DNA from: Flavobacteriaceae bacterium UBA4022
GTDB lineage: Bacteria; Bacteroidota; Bacteroidia; Flavobacteriales; Flavobacteriaceae
Direction of reading: 5' to 3'
Length of the DNA: 5,093 nucleotides
Assembly (NCBI GenBank): GCA_002384055.1
Contig: DGAU01000006.1
Location: 2,722-7,814, forward strand
Shown: positions 1 through 5,093 of the stretch, piece by piece
How the letters are laid out: the number at the start of each line of letters is the position of its first letter
Position numbering within the stretch: position 1 is the first letter of the stretch
Program-made: the position numbers and the translations under genes
Notes under the pieces: generated by a model
What the model was told of the DNA's origin: nothing
The model's input: only the letters and a program-made list of their open reading frames with translations
Databases searched by the model: none

Positions 1-1865
1 CTCGTTAGGCGCGCTTTCGTCTGTTCGTAATCTTTATAAAAACCAGCGTTGGCAGTAGTTTCTTCATAATTTAGGACCAAGGCTTGATCCAACTCCTTAA
101 TGTCCTTCTCAGCCTTATTGATCTTGACCTCAAGCTTGGACAAATGACTTTGTAAGGACTTTATTTCTTTCTGGCGTTCAGGGTCATTTTCTGAACTTGA
201 TTTTTTTTGCTTTGCCATTTTAGCAGGCACTGTGCGGCGTTCTGCGTCGCGTAAGTGTGCAATATTTCTTTGCTCGAGGAAGTAATCAATGTCTCCCAAA
301 TACTGCCTTAAGGCACCATCTTTGAACTCGTAGACCACATTAGTCAAGCCTTGTAGAAAATCTCGGTCATGCGAGACAACAATAAGGGTTCCTTCAAAAT
401 TAAGCAAGGCCTCCTTTAAGACATTTTTGGATTTAATATCCAGGTGATTGGTCGGCTCATCCATGACCAAGACATTGAAGGGTTGCAACAAGAGTTTGGC
501 CAAAGCCAGTCTATTTCGCTCACCTCCAGACAAAACTCGGACGTATTTATCGACTTCCTCACCGCGAAATAAGAAGGCGCCTAGTATATCCCTAACGCGC
601 GGTCGGGTGCGTTCATCGGCAGCGTCTAGCATGGTTTCCTCTACCGTCTTATTCCCGTCAAGGTATTCTGCCTGGTTTTGGGCAAAATAACCAATCTCGA
701 CATTGTGGCCCATGGTGATGCTTCCTTGATAATCCACCTCACCCACAATCATTTTAGCCAACGTTGACTTGCCTTGGCCGTTTTGTCCGACAAAAGCCGT
801 TTTACTGTCACGATCAATGCGCAGATCAATGGCATTCAAAACATTGTGCGCTCCATAACTTTTCGAAGCACCTTCGACAACAGAAACCACTTTACCCGGA
901 GTCTTAGACAAAGGAAAGCGCAAGGTCATTACTGAATTGTCGTCTTCATCAACCTCAATACGGTCGATTTTGTCCAGTTTCTTGATCAAGGATTGCGCCA
1001 TGGTAGCCTTGGAGGCCTTGGCACGGAACTTTTCAATCAATTTTGCTGTCTGGTCAATTTGCTTTTGCTGGTTCTTTTGGGCCGCCAATTGTTGTGTGCG
1101 TAATTCATTACGTGCCGTTAAGTACTTCGAGTACGATTTAGGAATGTCGTAAATACGGCCAAGAGATATTTCTATGGTTCTGTTGGTGACCTGATCCAAA
1201 AACATGCGGTCATGACTCACCAAGACCACTGCACCTGTAAAGGCTTTTAAAAATTCCTCCAACCATAATATGGACTCGATATCCAAGTGGTTGGTCGGCT
1301 CATCCAAAAGTAAAATGTCATGATTTTGCAACAAGAGTTTCGCCAATTCAATACGCATACGCCATCCCCCAGAAAAAGTATCCGTCTGCTTATCAAAATC
1401 CGAGCGTTTAAAGCCTAAGCCCAATAAAATTCGTTCGGTATCTCCTTGATAATTATAACCCCCATGAATTTCATAAAGATGCTGGGCATCACTAAGATTT
1501 TCAATTAACTCAGAGTAGGCCTCACTTTCGTAATCAGTCCTGGTTACCAATTGATGATTTATCTCATCTAATTGCTGTTCTAGCGCCTTTATTTGTCCAA
1601 AGGCCTGATATGATTCTTCCAAAACATTCCGCCCTTTGACGAAATCAATATCCTGCCGTAAAAAGCCGATAGATATTTCTTTGTCTGTCGCAATTTGGCC
1701 ACCATCATACTCCTGATCACCCGAGATTATTTTCAACAAGGTTGATTTTCCTGCACCATTTTTGCCGACCAAGCCCACACGATCACCACCGCTGAGCTGA
1801 AAGGTAATGCCTTCAAACAAAAAAGAGCCTTGGAAGGCAACAGACAAATTATATATGTTTAGCAT
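1..1865 (-). CDS. ABC-F family ATPase, YheS-like (partial, C-terminal end outside window)
   Basis: Soluble protein with two ABC ATPase domains and no membrane segments. ABC-F proteins bind the ribosomal E site and act on stalled or slow translation; the role of this member is inferred from the family. Domain 1 has Walker A at residues 34-42 (GKNGAGKST), signature SGGWR at 165-169, Walker B ending D188-E189 and switch H218. Domain 2 has Walker A at 360-368 (GQNGQGKST), signature SGGER at 446-450, D469-E470 and H499. Between them, about 235-310, lies the charged helical linker typical of ABC-F (FRAKASKATMAQS around 280-291), which in the family contacts P-site tRNA. From about 550 a Lys/Glu-rich C-terminal coiled coil begins. 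621 codons are visible; family lengths suggest roughly 10-25 residues are missing. The SGGWRMR signature is closer to YheS than to Uup. The start gives the usual MLNIYNLSV-type beta strand. The two Walker B regions are near-identical at DNA level (about 441-462 and 1280-1303), reflecting domain duplication. Confidence 0.95.
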   Translation of the reverse strand, partial: MLNIYNLSVAFQGSFLFEGITFQLSGGDRVGLVGKNGAGKSTLLKIISGDQEYDGGQIATDKEISIGFLRQDIDFVKGRNVLEESYQAFGQIKALEQQLDEINHQLVTRTDYESEAYSELIENLSDAQHLYEIHGGYNYQGDTERILLGLGFKRSDFDKQTDTFSGGWRMRIELAKLLLQNHDILLLDEPTNHLDIESILWLEEFLKAFTGAVVLVSHDRMFLDQVTNRTIEISLGRIYDIPKSYSKYLTARNELRTQQLAAQKNQQKQIDQTAKLIEKFRAKASKATMAQSLIKKLDKIDRIEVDEDDNSVMTLRFPLSKTPGKVVSVVEGASKSYGAHNVLNAIDLRIDRDSKTAFVGQNGQGKSTLAKMIVGEVDYQGSITMGHNVEIGYFAQNQAEYLDGNKTVEETMLDAADERTRPRVRDILGAFLFRGEEVDKYVRVLSGGERNRLALAKLLLQPFNVLVMDEPTNHLDIKSKNVLKEALLNFEGTLIVVSHDRDFLQGLTNVVYEFKDGALRQYLGDIDYFLEQRNIAHLRDAERRTVPAKMAKQKKSSSENDPERQKEIKSLQSHLSKLEVKINKAEKDIKELDQALVLNYEETTANAGFYKDYEQTKARLT

Positions 1866-1892
1866 CTCAGCGGAAAATGAAATTAAGTTGTG

Positions 1893-1920
1893 CAAAGATG
1901 CTTAAATTTACACACGCAAA
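1893..1920 (-). promoter_or_regulatory. Candidate Bacteroidota-type promoter for the ABC-F gene
   Basis: On the minus strand CATCTTTG (1900-1893) matches the Bacteroidota -7 consensus TAnnTTTG at all but one defined base. A TTTG (1920-1917) lies 16 bases upstream as a possible -33 element, slightly closer than the usual spacing. Transcription would begin near 1886, giving a leader of about 20 bases before the ATG at 1865. This rests on pattern matching only. No equally good element was found for the divergent DUF983 gene, whose best candidate, TAAATTTA at 1903-1910, lacks a properly spaced TTG. Confidence 0.4.
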
Positions 1921-1929
1921 AAAATTAGA

Positions 1930-2313
1930 ATGAACATCTTTAAAGGCACAAAATTATACAGTATTTTTAAGGGACGATGTCCCGTATGTCATAAAGGACA
2001 GCTGTATCATACCAAAAATCCTTACCGCGTATCTCAGACCCTCAAGATGCCCCAAAACTGTTCCCATTGCGGGATCAAATACAAAATTGAGCCGTCGTTT
2101 TTTATTGGAGCGATGTATGTCAGTTATGGCGTGGGAATTGTATTTGCCGCGGCAATGTTTATCGTGAGTTATGTGTTGCTTGGCTGGGATCGATTAACCA
2201 CTTTTCTTATGATCTGTGGCCTTCTCGTTTTGTGCTTACCGATCATCTTAAGGCTCTCACGAAATATATGGATCAACCTGTTTTTCAAATATGATCCACA
2301 GACGAAACAGTAA
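1930..2313 (+). CDS. DUF983 family small membrane protein
   Basis: A 127-residue protein of the DUF983 family, whose function is not established. The N-terminal cytoplasmic-looking part has two cysteine pairs, C17-P-V-C20 and C44-S-H-C47, arranged like a zinc ribbon. The conserved stretch EPSFFIGAMYVSYG (54-67) leads into a first transmembrane helix at about 58-84, followed after a short loop by a second at about 89-108. A basic segment (RLSRN, 108-112) and the FFKYDP motif follow at the C terminus. The length is normal for the family. The ATG at 1930 places the MxxxKGTKLYSIFKGRCP start where family members usually begin, and no Shine-Dalgarno is seen, as is common in Bacteroidota. It is divergent from the ABC-F gene (64-bp gap), and its last 29 bp overlap the 3' end of the convergent oxidoreductase gene. 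It is probably transcribed alone. Confidence 0.9.
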   Translation: MNIFKGTKLYSIFKGRCPVCHKGQLYHTKNPYRVSQTLKMPQNCSHCGIKYKIEPSFFIGAMYVSYGVGIVFAAAMFIVSYVLLGWDRLTTFLMICGLLVLCLPIILRLSRNIWINLFFKYDPQTKQ

Positions 2314-3382
2314 AGCGATTGATCGAAACTTCCGCAGGGAGTGCTTTACCATCGATCATAAAAGCCACGAGCCAATCGCTCAAAAGGGGGGCCATGAGTA
2401 ATCCTCTTGAATTCAAGCCATTAATCGTATACAATGAAGCCTCGTTGCTCATTAATCCAAGAATAGGTTTGCGGTCTTTAGTCACGGGCCTTGTCCCAGT
2501 CCAGTAGGATAAAGGCTTATAGGGCACCGTTAATAATTCGTCCAAAGCTTCTTTCATTTTCTTACGCCCTAAATCTTCACCTGCGACGTTGACATCTTGT
2601 TTATAGGTGGCGCCAACCTGGTATTTGTCTCGGCCTAAGGGAATAATAAAAAACTTACCCTTTAACACCACATCTAATTTTAATTCTGGAGATTCAATTA
2701 TCATATACTCTCCTTCCTTAGCAACAATCGGGCTATAGCCCGCCTCTAAGGCTATTAAATTGTCTTTCCTGCCGCTTTTGGGCCATATTAGCTGGTTATG
2801 GCCTTGGGCCAAAACGATGTGCTTAGCATCGATTTTTAGCGTTCTAATCTCATCTCTTAATTGATCAATAGTCTGCGCAATAATCTCGGCATCAATCCAA
2901 TTTTGTTCCTTTTGAAGCATTTTTTTAAACGCCATCAATAATTTTGGGGGAGAAAAACGCCAAACTTCATCCGAAGTGCCATAACCATGTGGTGTTCTTA
3001 TTCCTGAAAACTTAGTGCTGCTGTCATCAAGGGGGTTTAGATAATGAGCCCAAAACGCTTCTGTTCTGCGATTCTGCCACAATATCCGCTCTTGATTAGA
3101 GTCAAAAGGTCTCATCAGCTCCTTTATCTCAATAAAGGATGTTTCTAACTGATTTTCTAATGTTGTGTAAAACCCTTTGGCATAGGCCCAAAATTCTTCT
3201 CCGAGCCAAACCTTGTTATAATACCGCAGCAAAACAGGATGTATGGTCCCACCAGATATTGAAGTAGCCGACTGTTTTCTCGAATCTATAACCACTACAC
3301 TGCAGCCGCGCGAGCGAAGCTGTGCAGCTGTACAGAGACCAGCGATGCCAAAACCCACAATGATGTAGTCTACTTTTTTCAT
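2285..3382 (-). CDS. FAD-dependent oxidoreductase, DAO fold, MnmC FAD-domain-like
   Basis: A 365-residue soluble flavoprotein of the D-amino-acid oxidase (DAO) superfamily. The N terminus has a beta strand and dinucleotide-binding loop GFGIAG (10-15), with an acidic residue closing the second strand (VVVID, D33) where the FAD ribose is bound. SGGTIHP (43-49) follows. Near the C terminus GTRPVTKDRKPILG (296-309) and GLNSRGLLMAPL (322-333) resemble the RPxTRDxxPxxG and GSRGLxxAPL motifs of the MnmC oxidoreductase domain and of glycine-oxidase-like enzymes. The substrate is unknown; a secondary amine is the reasonable guess for the fold. An upstream in-frame ATG at 3415 would add 11 residues, but it lies beyond the terminator hairpin and displaces the nucleotide-binding strand from the N terminus, so the ATG at 3382 (MKKVDYIIVG) is preferred. 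The gene follows gldN in the same direction but behind a terminator. Its 3' end overlaps the DUF983 gene by 29 bp. No signal peptide is seen. Confidence 0.88.
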   Translation of the reverse strand: MKKVDYIIVGFGIAGLCTAAQLRSRGCSVVVIDSRKQSATSISGGTIHPVLLRYYNKVWLGEEFWAYAKGFYTTLENQLETSFIEIKELMRPFDSNQERILWQNRRTEAFWAHYLNPLDDSSTKFSGIRTPHGYGTSDEVWRFSPPKLLMAFKKMLQKEQNWIDAEIIAQTIDQLRDEIRTLKIDAKHIVLAQGHNQLIWPKSGRKDNLIALEAGYSPIVAKEGEYMIIESPELKLDVVLKGKFFIIPLGRDKYQVGATYKQDVNVAGEDLGRKKMKEALDELLTVPYKPLSYWTGTRPVTKDRKPILGLMSNEASLYTINGLNSRGLLMAPLLSDWLVAFMIDGKALPAEVSINRFTVSSVDHI

Positions 3383-3384
3383 AC

Positions 3385-3412
3385 AAAAAACCCTCCAAAA
3401 TGAGGAGGGTTT
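3385..3412 (-). terminator. Rho-independent terminator of the gldMN transcript
   Basis: A perfect 9-bp inverted repeat, AAACCCTCC (3388-3396) and GGAGGGTTT (3404-3412), encloses a 7-base loop. Read on the minus strand it is a GC-rich stem followed by a run of six T (3390-3385), the classic intrinsic terminator form. It begins 20 bases after the gldN stop codon. On the plus strand only TTT followed by mixed sequence comes after the stem, so it should act mainly on minus-strand transcripts. The T-run ends two bases before the ATG of the oxidoreductase at 3382. Confidence 0.85.
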
Positions 3413-3432
3413 CAATTATTTAACGGCCTTTA

Positions 3433-4332
3433 TTAATAATTCCAAAGGTCGATCTCAATGTTTCTAATTTGTTCTTTAAGTCGTTCAGACTCCAAAAGCT
3501 GCATGAGGGCATTATCACTGATATAATCCGTCACTCCTCGATCACCGTGAACATTATCATCTTTATAAATCATGGCACTGAACCTTCTTGAATTCAATAA
3601 ATGATCGTAGGATATCGGCTGAGAAGAGTTCTTTCGATTAAACGCTTTGGCTTCGTGCAAAATCTCACGGGCACCTGGATACCAGACCCAAAATAACTCT
3701 ACTTTGGAATCTAAACCATCATCCGGGAATGCTTTAGATCGCGCTTCATTGGCTACCGGACATATACCCAGCAATCGATAACGCAACTCTCCTTGACGCT
3801 TGTCGAGGTACCATACACCACGCACACGCCACTCTTCGATATCGCCGGCATCTAGGGTAAATTTTCTGATGAATTCCGGATCAACACGACCTATAGAATT
3901 ATATTGTTCCACACCTAGATCTGTCGTATCACTGTAAACCAATGATCCTTCTATATCGCTCAGCGTTCTTTTTTCAGAAAAATAAGAATCCGAATAGACA
4001 TCCGTAAGATTTCCATTTTTGATGTTTTTTACCAATACATCATAAAGCGAACGTCGCTCTGCACCAATGTTATTGGTGTCGATAGGGTAATACAAAGGGA
4101 AGTTGACACGCTCATCCAAATCTATGATTTCCCAAGTCTGTCGTGACCATAGAACATCACGATCATCGACATACCCATAAGGGAGTGGAGTATCATTATC
4201 ATAGGCAATTTGAGCGTCAGTCTTTTGACCGATCTCCGCTGGTGTTTTAGCATTCAATATATTGAGTTGCGCCTGCATGGGCAAACTCAAGAAACCGAAC
4301 ACGACAAGCAACAATAAATTTTGTAGACGCAT
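3433..4332 (-). CDS. gldN: Gliding motility / type IX secretion protein GldN
   Basis: A 299-residue periplasmic T9SS protein, the counterpart of PorN in Porphyromonas. In the family it binds the lipoprotein GldK/PorK to form a large ring under the outer membrane, and it is needed for secretion and gliding. The N terminus is a clear signal peptide: R2, a hydrophobic core LLLLVVFGFLSL (6-17), and probable signal peptidase I cleavage after PMQA (A21). The mature part contains features I recognise from GldN: the early RDVLWSRQTWEIIDLDERVNFPLYYP region (58-83) with the charged WSR and DLDERVN elements, then EEWRVRGVWYLDKRQGELRYRLLGICPVA in the middle, and ELFWVWYPGAREILHEAKAFNRKN toward the end. 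No membrane helix follows the signal. The ATG lies 11 bp after the gldM stop, indicating one transcript, and an intrinsic terminator follows the stop. The length agrees with flavobacterial GldN. Confidence 0.95.
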   Translation of the reverse strand: MRLQNLLLLVVFGFLSLPMQAQLNILNAKTPAEIGQKTDAQIAYDNDTPLPYGYVDDRDVLWSRQTWEIIDLDERVNFPLYYPIDTNNIGAERRSLYDVLVKNIKNGNLTDVYSDSYFSEKRTLSDIEGSLVYSDTTDLGVEQYNSIGRVDPEFIRKFTLDAGDIEEWRVRGVWYLDKRQGELRYRLLGICPVANEARSKAFPDDGLDSKVELFWVWYPGAREILHEAKAFNRKNSSQPISYDHLLNSRRFSAMIYKDDNVHGDRGVTDYISDNALMQLLESERLKEQIRNIEIDLWNY

Positions 4333-4343
4333 ATCTATTATGA

Positions 4344-5093
4344 TTAGTTGGTTAATTCAATACACACTGGAGAAATCTTCTTCAGTTTGTAGGTTGAATT
4401 ACCTATTAAACTTGCATTGATATCAAAAATCTGAACGGTCTCACCGCGTCGGGCTCTATTCAAGACGCTTTTAGCTTGTTCGCTTAATTTATTACCACTA
4501 ACAATTACGGTTGGTTGCCCAGACACCTTGAAGCTGAATCCTGTAACCTTCAGACCTAAATCAAAATCAAAGTCTTCCAAAGCCGCACCAACACTAGCGA
4601 TTTTTAAACCTTCGCGTTGCATACGTACACAAGAGCCTTCACCTGTTTCACCACGAATCGAACCGACAGGTCGTGGAATATCTTTTATTCTAAATTCTGC
4701 TGGAGTACTGATTTTTTGTCCATCAGGCAAAATTCCATTGGCAGTAAATATTACCGTTGCCCCTTTACTTGGGGTGAAATTATATTTAGAACCTGTAACC
4801 TTCGTCCAGGTTCCATTTGACGCCGATGCAGATACTTTGTTATCAGCAATACCAGGTATAGAAACCGTCATAGGATTCTCCACACCACGATACACAACGT
4901 TCATTTTATCTGCGGCAATTACAGCAGCATTAGGCTTAGCTATAGTTGCAAAGGTCACATCAACGGGGATTTCTACTTGCGTTCCATCTTGCAAGAAAAT
5001 AAGATTTCCTTCGATTTTATGGTCTCCCGCTGCACCTGCACTAATGTTCAGTTTTACTTTTCCGTTCTCAATGGTGTACTGACTTGCAGTAAG
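4344..5093 (-). CDS. gldM: Gliding motility / type IX secretion protein GldM (partial, C-terminal half)
   Basis: The open frame enters from the right edge and runs 249 codons to a TAA at 4344; no start is in the window (a TTG at 4994 is an internal Leu). GldM has one inner-membrane helix and a long dimeric periplasmic arm. With GldL it forms the proton-driven T9SS motor and reaches toward the GldK/GldN ring. Compared with the family's roughly 510 residues, this is about the last half: the end of domain D2 (visible residues 1-51), D3 (about 52-147, ending in the typical RIKDIPRPVGSIRG linker) and D4 (about 148-249). D4 carries hallmark segments LEDFDFDL, SGQPTVIVSGNKL, RRGETVQIFDI and YKLKKISPV near the end. 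The sequence is beta-rich with no membrane segment, as expected for this part. gldN follows after 11 bp. Two cysteines, visible residues 155 and 244, are the only ones in the fragment. Confidence 0.95.
   Translation of the reverse strand, partial: LTASQYTIENGKVKLNISAGAAGDHKIEGNLIFLQDGTQVEIPVDVTFATIAKPNAAVIAADKMNVVYRGVENPMTVSIPGIADNKVSASASNGTWTKVTGSKYNFTPSKGATVIFTANGILPDGQKISTPAEFRIKDIPRPVGSIRGETGEGSCVRMQREGLKIASVGAALEDFDFDLGLKVTGFSFKVSGQPTVIVSGNKLSEQAKSVLNRARRGETVQIFDINASLIGNSTYKLKKISPVCIELTN

Noticed and set aside
448..1152. Plus-strand open frames of 71-80 codons (448-690 and 937-1152)
   Set aside because: Both lie opposite the ABC-F gene, in regions encoding its second ATPase domain and linker. 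The translations are low-complexity and rich in Ser/Phe, as expected of shadow frames.
441..1303. Near-identical DNA stretches at about 441-462 and 1280-1303, considered as a direct repeat or recombination site
   Set aside because: They encode the Walker B / D-loop motif (DEPTNHLDI) in the two ATPase domains of one ABC-F protein, so the similarity is due to domain duplication.
1861..1902. 7-bp inverted repeat AGCATCT / AGATGCT flanking the ABC-F start codon
   Set aside because: The 28-base gap and short arms are plausible by chance, and one arm lies in the candidate -7 element and would not be in the transcript. I do not call it a regulatory hairpin.
2310..2349. 7-bp inverted repeat GTAAAGC / GCTTTAC at the DUF983 stop codon, considered as a terminator
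   Set aside because: The stem is short and AT-rich, the loop is 26 bases and no T-tract follows. It also lies in the oxidoreductase coding sequence.
3383..3415. Longer oxidoreductase start at the ATG at 3415
   Set aside because: The extra 11 codons run through the terminator hairpin and push the FAD-binding strand away from the N terminus, so the peptide is best explained as chance translation of the hairpin.
4528..5082. A 184-codon open frame on the plus strand opposite gldM
   Set aside because: It is antisense to a clearly conserved GldM sequence. Its translation has no recognisable domain, and its length follows from the codon pattern of the opposite strand.

Overview
The window reads as chromosomal DNA of a Flavobacteriaceae-type member of Bacteroidota. 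The evidence is the gldM-gldN gene pair of the gliding/type IX secretion machinery, a DUF983 membrane protein, the lack of clear Shine-Dalgarno sequences, and a candidate Bacteroidota-type -7 promoter element (close to TAnnTTTG). Base composition is moderate, slightly AT-rich, and looks even across the window. I see no mobile elements, tRNA/rRNA genes, CRISPR arrays or signs of recent transfer.

Layout. Positions 1-1865 (minus strand) hold nearly all of an ABC-F ATPase gene whose 3' end runs off the left edge. A 64-bp divergent spacer (1866-1929) carries a candidate promoter for it. Positions 1930-2313 (plus) encode a small two-helix DUF983 protein with a CxxC pair. Its 3' end overlaps tail-to-tail by 29 bp with a minus-strand FAD-dependent oxidoreductase of the DAO fold (2285-3382), which resembles the FAD domain of MnmC. 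A strong minus-strand intrinsic terminator (3385-3412) lies between that gene and gldN (3433-4332). gldM (4344 to beyond the right edge) precedes gldN by 11 bp in the same direction, so only its C-terminal half is visible.

How the genes work together. GldM and GldN are partners in the T9SS. GldM is the periplasm-spanning part of the inner-membrane motor, and GldN forms the periplasmic ring with the lipoprotein GldK under the outer membrane. The terminator after gldN marks the probable end of the gldKLMN transcript. The oxidoreductase follows in the same direction, but its start codon begins two bases after the terminator T-tract, so how it is transcribed is unclear. The ABC-F protein is a soluble ribosome-associated ATPase with no evident link to secretion, and the function of DUF983 is unknown.

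The region looks like an ordinary conserved flavobacterial locus. I do not see an undescribed system. The points worth a second look are the terminator abutting the oxidoreductase start, the 29-bp convergent gene overlap, the MnmC-like oxidoreductase beside T9SS genes, and a possible cysteine pair in GldM.
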